Assembly: GCF_900129425.1 (NCBI RefSeq)
Contig: NZ_LT670817.1
Coordinates: 806,001-870,000 of the forward strand
From: Bradyrhizobium erythrophlei
Lineage (GTDB): Bacteria > Pseudomonadota > Alphaproteobacteria > Rhizobiales > Xanthobacteraceae
Reading direction: 5' to 3'
DNA length: 64,000 nt
Position 1 is the stretch's first letter; each line of letters begins with the position of its first letter. The notes under the pieces are model-generated. The model was not told the DNA's origin, ran no database searches, and saw nothing but the letters and a program-made list of their open reading frames with translations. The translations under genes were made by a program, and so were the position numbers. Below, piece by piece: positions 1 through 9,210 of this stretch.

Positions 1-1
1 A

Positions 2-700
2 CCAGTCAAGGCCTACAACAGCAACGGATTGTGGCTTCAGGCACCGGACGTAGTGGCAGCGGACGCGATCGCGTTGCGCGAGGAAGGAGGCTTCACCGCG
101 CTGAAGCTGCGGCTTGGCCGTGATCGGGCGAGCGACGATTTGGCCACCATTCATGCCATCAGGGCTGTCGTCGGCGATGACATGGAGCTGATGGCCGACT
201 TCAACCAGGGCTTAAATCTTGGAGAAGCTCTGCAGCGGTGTCACATGATTGATGACGAGGGTCTCGCGTGGGTCGAGGAGCCGATCGTTTACGACAATCT
301 CGATGGTTACGCGCAGTTGACCGCCGAGCTAAAGACCCCGATCCAGATAGGCGAGAATTTCTATGGCCCCCGCGATCTGCACACCGCGCTGCAGAGAAAG
401 GCGTGTGACCTTGTCATGCCGGATTTCATGCGTATTGGCGGCGTGACCGGTTGGTTAAGGGCATCGGCCATTGCGGGTGCAGGGGGCGTACCGATGTCCA
501 CTCATCTTTACCCGGAGGTGGCCGCGCACGTGATGCGCGTCACCGAAACCGCGCATTGGTTGGAATGGCAGGACTGGGCCGATCCCGTTTTACAGAAACC
601 CTATGAAATTCGTGACGGATTGCTGCACATTCCTGACGTGCCGGGCGTTGGCCTTGAGTGGAATGAGGAAGCGGTCGCGGCTAGCCAAGCCAATCTGTAG
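2..700 (+). CDS. Mandelate racemase-like enolase superfamily protein (5' truncated by window edge)
   Basis: This is the C-terminal barrel of a mandelate racemase/muconate lactonizing enzyme family protein. These enzymes abstract a proton alpha to a carboxylate using a divalent metal in an (a/b)8 barrel. The reading frame is open from base 2, so the N-terminus lies outside the window. The order of motifs follows mandelate racemase closely: LKLRLG (barrel strand 2), MADFNQ (first metal Asp), VEEP and GENF (metal Glu residues), MPDFMRIGGVTGW, STHL (His of the catalytic dyad) and PDVPGVG near the end. The second lysine of the KxK motif of mandelate racemase reads as arginine here (KLR), so the substrate or stereochemistry may differ, for example a sugar-acid dehydratase. 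The next gene is 330 bp away, so no operon partner is visible downstream. Confidence 0.85.
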   Translation, partial: PVKAYNSNGLWLQAPDVVAADAIALREEGGFTALKLRLGRDRASDDLATIHAIRAVVGDDMELMADFNQGLNLGEALQRCHMIDDEGLAWVEEPIVYDNLDGYAQLTAELKTPIQIGENFYGPRDLHTALQRKACDLVMPDFMRIGGVTGWLRASAIAGAGGVPMSTHLYPEVAAHVMRVTETAHWLEWQDWADPVLQKPYEIRDGLLHIPDVPGVGLEWNEEAVAASQANL

Positions 701-1033
701 GTTCATCACCTCGTAGCAAGGTGCCACGGTAAGACCGAGCATCAAGGTGACGGTGGGCCTGTGCCTCGGAAGCGGATAGTGTGGTCGATTTTAGAGGGTT
801 ACGTCACGGCGGTATGTTTTGCCCGCCATTGGCAGATCGCCGAGGGACAACGCGCGGGCCCCAGATGATGAGCGGTAGAGTGACAAGATAGTCCTCGAAC
901 CCAACGATAGGCCTATTTCGGCCCGCCACTTTGTCGGCCGACCCGTCGCCCAACGAGATTAGTCACGGTCTCAAAGGAAAAATGCGCTGGCATTTCCACT
1001 GACTAATCATGTAATGTTTAGGGATGGGATACG
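701..1033. other. Intergenic region, no supported feature
   Basis: About 330 bases separate the racemase-like gene from a small hypothetical gene. I see no coding frame, tRNA or strong hairpin. The final part should carry the promoter of the 1034 gene. Confidence 0.5.
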
Positions 1034-1294
1034 ATGGGATACTTTGTCGCGCTTGCGATGCCTGATAATCAGTTTCCAGTCTTTGAAGTAGCCTTGGAGA
1101 TGCGCCGTCGAAAATGGGAGTGGCGCGTCAGTACGTCCAAAGGGGATGTGGTCATGCAGGGCTCGGAAAGTAGCCGACCCGCTGCCAATTACAAAGCTAA
1201 CAGGGCACTCTTCCTGCTGTTGCTCTCCGCGCCGTATCGATCGAGCCGACTGAGCACGCCTCCGCAGCCCAGAACACAGAGCGGCGCGAGTTAG
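1034..1294 (+). CDS. Small hypothetical protein (86 aa)
   Basis: Unrecognised short protein with a plausible ATG and a purine-rich GGGATGGGA stretch about 10 bases upstream. The N-terminal half (VFEVALEMRRRKWEWRVS) reads like a short beta-hairpin/helix domain, while the C-terminal 25 residues are Ser/Pro/Arg-rich and probably disordered. Similar lengths and W/R-rich starts occur in small rhizobial hypothetical proteins, but I cannot name a family. It stands alone, without operon partners. Confidence 0.5.
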   Translation: MGYFVALAMPDNQFPVFEVALEMRRRKWEWRVSTSKGDVVMQGSESSRPAANYKANRALFLLLLSAPYRSSRLSTPPQPRTQSGAS

Positions 1295-1505
1295 AACCGC
1301 TTACAGCTGTTGCGCCCGTTAGCGCGGGTGCCGAGCAGTATATCGGTAACTTCCGAACAAACGGTTTGCTCAAAAAGGATCGGCGCCCGGGGCATAATCG
1401 TCACCTTCGGCCACTGCCAAGCGTCCTGTGTTGATCTCGTCAATACGGACGCATGTACAAAGATTAATTGAAACCTAAAATATCTGGGTATAGAGATAAA
1501 CCTTC

Positions 1506-1541
1506 AAAAGGGGCGCGCGCTCATTTAGTCGCGCCTCTTTT
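1506..1541 (+). terminator. Strong hairpin with T tail upstream of the NYN gene
   Basis: Twelve-base arms (AAAAGGGGCGCG and CGCGCCTCTTTT, one G-T pair) around a 12-base loop, with A and T tracts at the ends, form an intrinsic-terminator shape that could work on either strand. It ends 33 bases before the start of the NYN gene, so it either terminates an upstream transcript or sits in the leader of that gene. Confidence 0.55.
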
Positions 1542-1574
1542 CGTTTACACGCTACCATCTGCGGCCAGAACCGA

Positions 1575-2219
1575 ATGATATCTTCTTCCAATAGGATTGC
1601 TCTGTTCATCGATGGCGCAAATCTCCACGCGACCGCCAAGACGCTGGGTTTCGACATCGACTACAAGCGCCTGCTCAGGGAATTCCAGAGCCGCGGAATC
1701 CTGCTACGCGCGTTCTATTACACCGCGATCATTGAGGATCAGGAATTTTCATCGATCCGTCCCTTGATCGACTGGCTCGATTACAACGGCTATACCGTCG
1801 TCACCAAGGCGACCAAGGAATTCATCGACCCCAGCGGGCGCCGCAAGGTCAAGGGCAACATGGACATCGAGCTTGCGGTCGATGCCATGGAAATCGCCGA
1901 GCACGTCGACCAGATCGTACTATTTTCGGGCGACGGCGATTTCCGTTCGCTGGTCGAGGCGGTGCAACGCCGCGGTGTCCGGGTCACTGTGGTCTCGACG
2001 ATTTCGAGCCATCCGCCGTTGATCGCCGACGAGTTGCGGCGCCAAGCCGACGTCTTCACCGATCTGGTCGAGCTGCAATCCAAGCTCGGCCGCGATCCGT
2101 CCGAGCGTCCGGCTCCGCGCGAGCCGCGTCATCACGCGCCCCAATTCCTGCAGCGCCCGACTAAGACACCGCCGAGGGGCGATGACGACGACGATCGCGA
2201 CAATTCCGACGATCGATAG
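1575..2219 (+). CDS. NYN domain protein (LabA/DUF88 family, PIN-like RNase)
   Basis: A 214-residue NYN (PIN-like) domain protein, probably a metal-dependent cytoplasmic ribonuclease. The acidic catalytic set of this fold is visible: FIDGANL near residue 12, NMDIELAVDAM near 94-104 and FSGDGDF near 115-121. The domain occupies residues 5-165. The C-terminal 50 residues are Pro/Arg/Asp-rich, ending in an acidic run, and are probably disordered. The family is widespread in alphaproteobacteria as a single-gene unit; its RNA target is not known. The start has only a weak Shine-Dalgarno sequence. A terminator-like hairpin lies directly upstream. Confidence 0.85.
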   Translation: MISSSNRIALFIDGANLHATAKTLGFDIDYKRLLREFQSRGILLRAFYYTAIIEDQEFSSIRPLIDWLDYNGYTVVTKATKEFIDPSGRRKVKGNMDIELAVDAMEIAEHVDQIVLFSGDGDFRSLVEAVQRRGVRVTVVSTISSHPPLIADELRRQADVFTDLVELQSKLGRDPSERPAPREPRHHAPQFLQRPTKTPPRGDDDDDRDNSDDR

Positions 2220-2427
2220 AGCTGCCTTGGAGGACGCCCCGACGGGAGCTTCGACCTAATCCTGATCCTTAAACGTCCTGACGGGCCGCTCTCGAACCCC
2301 ACGAGCACCAAGACAGTGGCGGCGGGGAATAGCGACCAAACTAGATCGCAAAACAGGACGCTGAGTGCGTTATCTGGTAGCTTTTGGTCGCGGCGCCTTT
2401 GTCGCGCGACTTGAGGATCAACTGGTC

Positions 2428-3585
2428 ATGGCCCCTCAGACGTTTGTGCTCAATATTCCCGATGCAGCTATCGCCGACCTGAAAAACCGCCTTAGCCTAA
2501 CTCGCTTCCCTGATACCGCCCCCGGTGAGCCATGGGCCTACGGCAGCAGTGTTGAGTATATTCGTGAACTAACGACTTACTGGAACGACCGCTTCGATTG
2601 GCGCGTTCAAGAAGCCGAGTTGAATGAGTTTCCGCAGTTTAAGGTGCCATTGCACGACATCGATCTCCATTACTTGCACGTTCCTGGAGTCGGGCCGAAC
2701 CCATACCCGCTACTTCTAATGCACGGTTGGCCGGGCTCAGTTTTCGAATTCCTCGATATTATTCCTCGCCTGACCGATCCCGCTCGGTTCGGGGGCGACC
2801 CGAAGGATGCTTTCACTGTCATTGCACCGTCGCTACCCGGATATGGGCTTTCCTTTAGGCCGGGACAGAAGCGGTTTGTTCTGCAAGACATTGCCGACTG
2901 TTTGCACGACCTGATGACGAAGGTGCTCGGCTTTGAGAAGTTTGCAGCGCAAGGTGGCGACTGGGGTGCCGGGATTGCCTCGCTCATCGGACAAAAATAC
3001 CCATCGTCTGTTTGCGGCATCCACCTGAATTTGTTATTCGCCCCTCGCGACAAGATCCCCGCTGGCCAATCAGAACAGGAAACTCGCTACAGCGAGCAGC
3101 TTGCGCACTGGCTTAAAGAAGAGACCGGGTACCAACAAATTCAGGGAACTAAACCGCAGACACTGGCCTTCGGCCTCACGGATTCCCCCGCAGGTCTCGC
3201 CGCATGGATCGTAGAGAAATTCCGCTCATGGTCTGATAATGACGGAGTGCCGGAAAGCGCCATCAGCCCCGATCGCATGCTGGGCAATATTTCCCTTTAT
3301 TGGTTCACGGCTGCAATCGGTTCTTCGTTCTGGCCATACTATGGGCGTCTACACTCGGGTTGGCCGATCTCACCAGATAAACCGATTACCGTTCCAACAG
3401 GTTATGCTGCCTTCCCGAAGGAAATAATTGTGCCGCCACGCTCAATCGCTGAAAAGACTTACACCAATATTCAGCGCTGGACCGAGATGAAAAAGGGCGG
3501 TCATTTCGCGGCCATGGAGCAGCCCGCCGCGCTCGCCAATGAGATCCAGCAATTCTTCCGTCAACTTCGCCGACCTGCGGCTTAA
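2428..3585 (+). CDS. Epoxide hydrolase (alpha/beta hydrolase with EHN N-terminal domain)
   Basis: A 385-residue epoxide hydrolase that opens epoxides to diols through a covalent aspartyl ester. The N-terminal EHN segment (FVLNIPDAAIADLKNRL, then FPDT) is typical of the microsomal/juvenile-hormone epoxide hydrolase class. The oxyanion motif HGWPG lies at residues 99-103 and the nucleophile is Asp178 in GGDWGAG. The C-terminal GGHFAAMEQP supplies the catalytic His. I chose the ATG at 2428 because the EHN domain begins at once; an in-frame start at 2365 would add 21 residues without domain homology. No leader peptide is seen, so it is probably cytoplasmic. It lies alone, with an accessory block downstream. 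Confidence 0.88.
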   Translation: MAPQTFVLNIPDAAIADLKNRLSLTRFPDTAPGEPWAYGSSVEYIRELTTYWNDRFDWRVQEAELNEFPQFKVPLHDIDLHYLHVPGVGPNPYPLLLMHGWPGSVFEFLDIIPRLTDPARFGGDPKDAFTVIAPSLPGYGLSFRPGQKRFVLQDIADCLHDLMTKVLGFEKFAAQGGDWGAGIASLIGQKYPSSVCGIHLNLLFAPRDKIPAGQSEQETRYSEQLAHWLKEETGYQQIQGTKPQTLAFGLTDSPAGLAAWIVEKFRSWSDNDGVPESAISPDRMLGNISLYWFTAAIGSSFWPYYGRLHSGWPISPDKPITVPTGYAAFPKEIIVPPRSIAEKTYTNIQRWTEMKKGGHFAAMEQPAALANEIQQFFRQLRRPAA

Positions 3586-3901
3586 TTTGACCTACGGCGG
3601 CGTGGAAGGGTGATACCTTAGAAAAGGCCCCTGTTATCGCTATTTCGCTTGGCCCATTGGGACCATTGGGTCGCCGCTGGATAAGCCAAAACCGTCGTTT
3701 TGATTATATACAAGCTAGTCTAAAGTTGGGTCTAGATGCCGTGCCTTTCCTTTAAACCGGTGATTGAGGGGCGTATCGAGCGGCCATGCCTCAGTAAGTA
3801 TGATCGCTCCCGGCGTGCGCGCACTCAAAAAGCATTCTACTGGTTGCGACATGCGTTCGTTGCTATTAATAAGCGACGGAGATGGTTGGGGGGAAGCGCC
3901 T
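3586..3901. other. Intergenic region upstream of the SIR2-STAND gene
   Basis: About 315 bases between the epoxide hydrolase and the accessory block. The reading frame of the SIR2 gene is open back to about 3764, so a longer N-terminus cannot be excluded, but its translation there does not look like a domain. A GGGGGAA purine run about 8 bases before 3902 supports the chosen start. Confidence 0.45.
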
Positions 3902-6900
3902 ATGTCGATTGCGGCGGACATCCACTATGATGAGGCCGCACTGCTTGAACGGCTCACCACGGGCATTCAGCGCTCAAACCAATCAGTCATATTCCTAGTA
4001 GGTTCAGCTTTAACTGCACCGATCAGGGAAGGTGTGGCAGGCGTTCCCGGTGTCCGTGGAGTGATCGACCTCATAAGGGCAGAGTTCGACGCTACACAAC
4101 AGATCGAACTGGAGAGACAACTTAGCGCCAATGCCAACCCATATCAGGCTGCCTTCTCATTTCTTCTAGGTCGGCGCGGGCAGCAAGCAGCCAACCAAAT
4201 TATAAAACGAGCCGTGTGGCAAGCTCGCTCCGCCGTTGCTACTAAACTCGCTAGTTCATTCTCACTTGGCGAAAACACGCCCGATGATGTCTGTCGTTCT
4301 CTCGATGCTGATCTGGACGGTTGGAACCTTACGCCCGGAGTAGAGGCAATTGGTGGACTGATCGCGAGATACCCTGATCACTTCGGTCGGGCAGTGTTAA
4401 CGACCAACTTTGATCCGCTTTTGAGTGTCGCAATCGCTCAATCAAGAGGAACTTTTTTTCGAACCGTCCTGCATCGCGACGGTAACTTAGGTCAAACGGA
4501 AGGATCTGGCTGCCATATCATTCACCTGCATGGTTATTGGTACGGCGCAGACACGCTGCACACTCCCCGCCAACTAAACCAATTGAGACCTCGTCTAAAG
4601 GCCTCCCTCAGCTCGTTGTTGAAGGCGAAGACCATTGTCGTATCAGGATATGGCGGCTGGGACGACGTTTTCACCGACGCTCTGATGGAAGTCGTATTAG
4701 ATGACAACGCATTTCCTGAAATAATTTGGACTTTTCATTCGGCTTCCCCAAAGCCTGATGAACGGCTGATTGCAAAATTAACTCCCGGAATGGATCGAGG
4801 ACGCGTAACACTCTATTCGGGTATCGACTGCCAGAGCTTCCTCCCAAAGCTACTGGCAGGTTGGGAGATGTTGCGGCCCACAGAAAATCCATCGGTCGAA
4901 AAATATCAATCGCGTGAACTTAAACTCCTGGCGGCCCTTGATAATGTTGAGGATCAGTTAAGCGAAGCCTCTGCGATATTAGAGGGTGGCGAAGAAGACC
5001 GACCTCCGCAGAGCGACATTTGTGTTGGCCGCGAAAAAGAACTCGACGAAATTACTCAGTCTTCACAACGGGCCTGCTTCATTACTGGTTTTGGCGGGCA
5101 AGGGAAGTCTACAGTAGCAGCGAAGTATTTTACAATCGCACAGGAAACTGACGCGTTTGATCTGTTTGTTTGGAGGGATTGCAAAGAAGAGGGGGAAAGA
5201 TTTGAAAACCAAGTGATCGATATAATTATTCGGCTGTCGGAAGGGACCGTTTCCGCGAACGAACTATCTCAGCGGTCGATGGAGACGCTGGCAGAATTGC
5301 TTGCAAAGCTAGGAGGCGCGAACAGAATACTTTTTGTTTTTGATAACGTCGATCATTATGTCGATCTTGAAAATCAGAAGCTCACCGGCAATGCGGACGC
5401 ATTCCTTTATGCATTTTTGAACCTAACATCGGCCTCACGACTTGTTTTCACGTGCCGCCCTGACATGCGTTATCAAGACCAGAGGATATTGACCTTAAGC
5501 ATTAGTGGATTGAACCTACCGGCCGCTATGGAGTTGTTCGGAAAACGCAACGCTCAAGCGCAGCCTGCTGAAATTCGAGAGGCCCACAAGGTTACAAATG
5601 GACACGCCTTTTGGTTAGATCTGATTGCTGCACAGACCGCTAAAAATACACCAGACCTCAGACTACGGGATATTCTAGACCAAATTATCCAAGGAAGCGG
5701 CACTTTGCCTGCTTCGACATTATCCACGCTGGGTTCGATTTGGGAAACTCTGCACGACCGGCAGAAAATCGTCTTGCAAACGATGGCCGAAACAGTGCGC
5801 CCAGAAACGGTTCTGACGGTGGGCGACTATCTTCGTGGGAGAATTAATTTTAATCAGGTCAACCGAGCGATAAGAGGGCTGCGCGACTTGAACCTAATCG
5901 TCGTAAAGCCGAGACGCGGATCTGAAGACCTTCTTGAACTGCATCCGCTGGTGCGAGAATTTATTAGGCGCACGTTTCCTCTTCAGGAACGGATGAGTTT
6001 TATTGATGCAATTATTCAGGTCTACTTACGGTTTATGGGTATTCATAAACAAGAGACGGAACGCTCATATAAGGTTTTGGAGCATTGGACGGAGAACGCC
6101 GAGTTATACGTTGAGGCTGGAAAGCTTGATGCTGCTTTCAACTGTTTGGCGGAAGTCGAGGCCGATTTTTATAAGAGCGCCGCTCCGGGCGAATTTGCCC
6201 GGGCAGCGAGAATTCTTTTCCGTGCCATTAACTGGTCAGAGCACGCTTCCTACAAACGCTTTGACAGGGTGTTCAACGCTTTCTTCAAAATTCTTGTCAA
6301 TTTGGGGCGTACAGAAGAGTATCTGAAGCTGATAGAGCAATACGGCGAAACAGTCCCAACAAAGGATGTTAGGTATATTAACTATTGCGACTTGTGCTGC
6401 ATGATGCACTGGACGCGGATGGAGTTCAGCGAGGCAGTCGAGTGGGGAGAAAAAGGCAAGGAATTGAAAGAAAAGACAAACGTCGATACCCAATTTTCCA
6501 CCGAACATAATTTGGCACTCGCACAGCGAGACTATGGACGGCCTGATACTGCGATCACTGCTTTTCTCAAAGGCGTACCAATTGAAAAGGTAATTGACGC
6601 CGACGAATTCGACGAAGAAAAAGATCCTTCGTTCTACGGAAACGTCGGTCGTTGTTTGCACCTGACGGGACAAATCGATCCGGCGTTGGTTTGCTATAGA
6701 AAATCCGCTTTGTTGCTGCAAAAAGTTCGAAACCCGCATGTCGAAAATCAAGGCTTTGTCAGAAGTTGGATTGGGGAGCTCTTGGTAGCAAAAGGTGACT
6801 TCTGTTCTGCGAAAGCGTTCTTGCAAGCGGCCAAATCAAAATGGAGAATGGTTGCTCCGCAGCGGGCCCTCCTTCTAGACGAGAAGCTGAGGGAAATCGA

Positions 6901-7000
6901 AAGCCAAACGCGCCACTGCAGTCCTCTAAACGCTTCAAATTCGGAGCGATATGTACTCGCTTGGATCAATGAAAGGCAGCAATACTTTGTTGGTATATGA
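3902..7000 (+). CDS. SIR2-like / STAND NTPase / TPR protein, putative anti-phage NADase
   Basis: A 1032-residue multidomain protein. Residues about 25-330 form a SIR2-like domain: VGSALTAP at 33-40, TTNFDPLL from Thr167 (Asn169 and Asp171 are the expected NAD-site residues), HLHGYW at 208-213 and a later VSGYGGWDD. Residues about 375-580 form a P-loop STAND/NB-ARC-type ATPase: Walker A GFGGQGKST at 396-404, Walker B FVFDNVD near 478-484 and an FTCRP sensor motif. A winged-helix segment follows (about 590-690) and then TPR-like helical repeats (about 720-1000). SIR2-STAND proteins are known abortive-infection NADases in which the repeats sense a phage component and SIR2 depletes NAD+. The gene is AT-richer than the neighbouring core genes, which suggests transfer. 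A TIR gene follows 87 bp downstream. Confidence 0.85.
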   Translation: MSIAADIHYDEAALLERLTTGIQRSNQSVIFLVGSALTAPIREGVAGVPGVRGVIDLIRAEFDATQQIELERQLSANANPYQAAFSFLLGRRGQQAANQIIKRAVWQARSAVATKLASSFSLGENTPDDVCRSLDADLDGWNLTPGVEAIGGLIARYPDHFGRAVLTTNFDPLLSVAIAQSRGTFFRTVLHRDGNLGQTEGSGCHIIHLHGYWYGADTLHTPRQLNQLRPRLKASLSSLLKAKTIVVSGYGGWDDVFTDALMEVVLDDNAFPEIIWTFHSASPKPDERLIAKLTPGMDRGRVTLYSGIDCQSFLPKLLAGWEMLRPTENPSVEKYQSRELKLLAALDNVEDQLSEASAILEGGEEDRPPQSDICVGREKELDEITQSSQRACFITGFGGQGKSTVAAKYFTIAQETDAFDLFVWRDCKEEGERFENQVIDIIIRLSEGTVSANELSQRSMETLAELLAKLGGANRILFVFDNVDHYVDLENQKLTGNADAFLYAFLNLTSASRLVFTCRPDMRYQDQRILTLSISGLNLPAAMELFGKRNAQAQPAEIREAHKVTNGHAFWLDLIAAQTAKNTPDLRLRDILDQIIQGSGTLPASTLSTLGSIWETLHDRQKIVLQTMAETVRPETVLTVGDYLRGRINFNQVNRAIRGLRDLNLIVVKPRRGSEDLLELHPLVREFIRRTFPLQERMSFIDAIIQVYLRFMGIHKQETERSYKVLEHWTENAELYVEAGKLDAAFNCLAEVEADFYKSAAPGEFARAARILFRAINWSEHASYKRFDRVFNAFFKILVNLGRTEEYLKLIEQYGETVPTKDVRYINYCDLCCMMHWTRMEFSEAVEWGEKGKELKEKTNVDTQFSTEHNLALAQRDYGRPDTAITAFLKGVPIEKVIDADEFDEEKDPSFYGNVGRCLHLTGQIDPALVCYRKSALLLQKVRNPHVENQGFVRSWIGELLVAKGDFCSAKAFLQAAKSKWRMVAPQRALLLDEKLREIESQTRHCSPLNASNSERYVLAWINERQQYFVGI

Positions 7001-7087
7001 ACCATCACTTCAGGCCTTTCTGTGCGCTCGCCGTAAGGTGACAGAAGCTCATCGAGGATAGGGTCAGACTAACTGGGGGCCAAACAG

Positions 7088-7930
7088 GTGCGCGTTTTTA
7101 TAAGCTGGTCGGGAGAACTCAGCCGACAGTTGAGTGAGGCCATTCGTGATTGGCTTCCGAGTGCCCTTCAATCTGTAAGGCCTTACTTCACCCCAAGCGA
7201 TATAGACAAGGGAGCCAGATGGGCCACCGAAATCTCTGAAGCCCTTTCCGCATCGAAAGTTGGCATAATTGTTCTTACCCGAGACAACCTTCGGAGCAAT
7301 TGGATAATGTTCGAGAGTGGTGCAATTTCATCAACTCTCGATAAGAGCCGAATTTGTCCCATCTTGTTTGATCTCGAACCAACTGATCTCCAGGGGCCAC
7401 TTGCGCAATTTCAAGTAACCCGATTTGCAGAAGATGATTTCCGAAAACTGTTCCACACCATCAACTCGCAGTTGGGGGAGCACAGCCTGATTGAGAATGT
7501 CGCTCAGGCGGTATTCGATAAGTGGTGGCCAGATCTGAACGAAGAGCTTTCGAAGATAATGCAAGGACATACGGCAAAGGCCGATGTTCCTAAAATTCGA
7601 TCGGACCGTGACCTTATCGAAGAAATGCTGCTGTTGGTTAGGGGACAAGCTGCGGCCCGTTCTGCGAAGTACGAGGGGTCTACGATGCAGCAATTTGCAG
7701 GTTTACTCAAATATGTCGTCGATGAGGATTGTTGGGTTAACGCCGACGAATTTAGCAAGAAATTGGTGAGCCTGAGCAATTTTACCAAGGAAAGGTTAGC
7801 TGAAGGCGAAAGTAAGAATGCAGTCCTTAGGGATTTGGAGGAATTGGTCAAGCGCACGCGACCGCTGCCCGGTCGGACGAGGGCTAAATTGACGAAGCCC
7901 GCCGCTGATGACGACGACATACCATTTTGA
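7088..7930 (+). CDS. TIR domain protein, putative NAD+-processing partner
   Basis: A 280-residue protein whose first 150 residues form a TIR domain: box 1 MRVFISWSG at the N-terminus, FTPSDID and the bacterial TIR catalytic motif around NWIMFESGA, giving WxxxE with Trp72 and Glu76. Bacterial TIR domains cleave NAD+ or convert it to cyclic ADP-ribose-type signals. The C-terminal 130 residues are helical and charged, ending in a DDDD-containing tail, with no recognised domain. The start is GTG at 7088, preceded by a GGGGG run about 10 bases upstream; the domain begins immediately. It is co-directional with the SIR2-STAND gene, which supports joint function in defence. The pairing is sequence fact; the defence role is inference. 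Confidence 0.87.
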   Translation: MRVFISWSGELSRQLSEAIRDWLPSALQSVRPYFTPSDIDKGARWATEISEALSASKVGIIVLTRDNLRSNWIMFESGAISSTLDKSRICPILFDLEPTDLQGPLAQFQVTRFAEDDFRKLFHTINSQLGEHSLIENVAQAVFDKWWPDLNEELSKIMQGHTAKADVPKIRSDRDLIEEMLLLVRGQAAARSAKYEGSTMQQFAGLLKYVVDEDCWVNADEFSKKLVSLSNFTKERLAEGESKNAVLRDLEELVKRTRPLPGRTRAKLTKPAADDDDIPF

Positions 7931-8141
7931 ACCCGTGTCCTAGGCGTTTGGGGCAAATCGTATGCAAGAGAGCATCTTCATACATCTCAAGCCCTATGAC
8001 TGGCGCCACAGGCGGCTCCACGGGACCTAAAGGCCGAGCGTTTCCGGCAACCGAGGGAACGCTCAGGCTGAAAGTGAACTACCGAGGATGTTCTGACCGC
8101 CTCGAATACGGTTAGTCGCAGCACCGGCGTTAGGATGAAAC

Positions 8142-8357
8142 ATGACAATTATCTTGTGCCCGGTGTGTAAGGGAAAGTGCCTGTGCGTCGCATGTGATGG
8201 GCGAATGGAAATCTATAACGAAGGCAAGAAGGAATGGCTGACGTGCCCGGTATGCAGCAGCCAGAATAAGAATGTTTCGGACAATGGCGTGTGCCAGACT
8301 TGTAGAGGCATCGGCACCATTGACGACACCGCACCTCTGCGTGGCGTTTCAGTCTGA
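8142..8357 (+). CDS. Small DnaJ-type zinc-finger protein (71 aa)
   Basis: A 71-residue Cys-rich protein with four CxxC pairs: C6-C9, C15-C18, C35-C38 and C51-C54. Three are followed by the xG characteristic of the DnaJ central zinc domain (CxxCxG), so it probably binds two zinc ions. Nothing else of DnaJ is present. Free-standing DnaJ zinc-finger miniproteins often occur beside nucleases or other large partners, but its function here is unknown. It follows the TIR gene by 211 bp and lies ahead of two further unknown genes on the same strand. Confidence 0.7.
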   Translation: MTIILCPVCKGKCLCVACDGRMEIYNEGKKEWLTCPVCSSQNKNVSDNGVCQTCRGIGTIDDTAPLRGVSV

Positions 8358-8448
8358 AATCTGTGTACAAAAGCAAGCAGCTCGTTTTGCGCGTGCGGTG
8401 ACCATTTTACAGCTACAATGGGTGACGGGCCATGGAAGGAAACTTTTG

Positions 8449-9210
8449 ATGCCAACAGACTACAACTCGCTGCCCAGGTTGCTGGACCTCAGGATGCGTG
8501 TTCGCGAATGTCCCAAGAATGAGGATCATAAGGACGTTCGCGTTGACCTTCGGATTGATCGCGCGGAAATCGATGGCCCTGACGGTGCGGTTATTTCTGT
8601 TCAATTGCAGAGAGCAACGCTGTCCATGGACCTTTCCGGCCTAGAAGCCGTACCACAAACTCGGTTTGGAGAACCGGTCCTAGAAAATAAGATCGTCGAA
8701 AAGCAAACGACGAAAGTAACGACGAACCTTGATGGAAAAGTCGGACTGCACGCCGGGGCTGACATCACCAAAGTGGTTCCAGTAAGCCTACGACTAACGG
8801 CAGACGCATCAGCGGAGGCTAAAGCCGTTTCCGTCTATACGGCAAAGCAGGAAATCGCTGAGTTCCGCGTCAAAGCGCGCGGCGGAGATACATGGGAGGT
8901 CAGCGAGCCACGTACAAAGACCTCTGGCATGGAGGAACGAACGCTGGACGGAAGCTACTTGTCGGATGAGGTCCTATGTAAGGTTGCGACACAGAGAGGA
9001 GCGAATATGCTGAGCGTCGAGATGACGGCCTTGGCTAAGCAGAAAGAGATGACGCTTGAACTGAAGAAAGGGAAGCTGCTGCACACGTTCCTGAGCGTCG
9101 GCCAAGAGAAGTTGTTCAAGATTTTGGTAGCAAAGTCCTTAGGCCTTGAAGGTAACCCGTATGCAGGGATCGTAAAGCTATCGCGGTCGGAGATCGGTAT
9201 TGAAGATTAG
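8449..9210 (+). CDS. Hypothetical protein (253 aa) of the accessory block
   Basis: I do not recognise the family. The ATG at 8449 has a good GGAAGGA ribosome-binding site about 8 bases upstream, so I prefer it to upstream in-frame codons. The protein is soluble and predominantly beta in the first 190 residues (alternating hydrophobic strands such as VRVDLRIDRAEI and AVISVQLQRATLSM), with a helical, charged C-terminus. No signal peptide or membrane segment is visible. Its stop overlaps the start of the pentapeptide gene by 11 bases, which implies translational coupling and joint function. Confidence 0.65.
   Translation: MPTDYNSLPRLLDLRMRVRECPKNEDHKDVRVDLRIDRAEIDGPDGAVISVQLQRATLSMDLSGLEAVPQTRFGEPVLENKIVEKQTTKVTTNLDGKVGLHAGADITKVVPVSLRLTADASAEAKAVSVYTAKQEIAEFRVKARGGDTWEVSEPRTKTSGMEERTLDGSYLSDEVLCKVATQRGANMLSVEMTALAKQKEMTLELKKGKLLHTFLSVGQEKLFKILVAKSLGLEGNPYAGIVKLSRSEIGIED

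Noticed and set aside
7927..8115. 62-codon open frame on + between the TIR and zinc-finger genes
   Set aside because: No ribosome-binding site, irregular composition and no second line of evidence.
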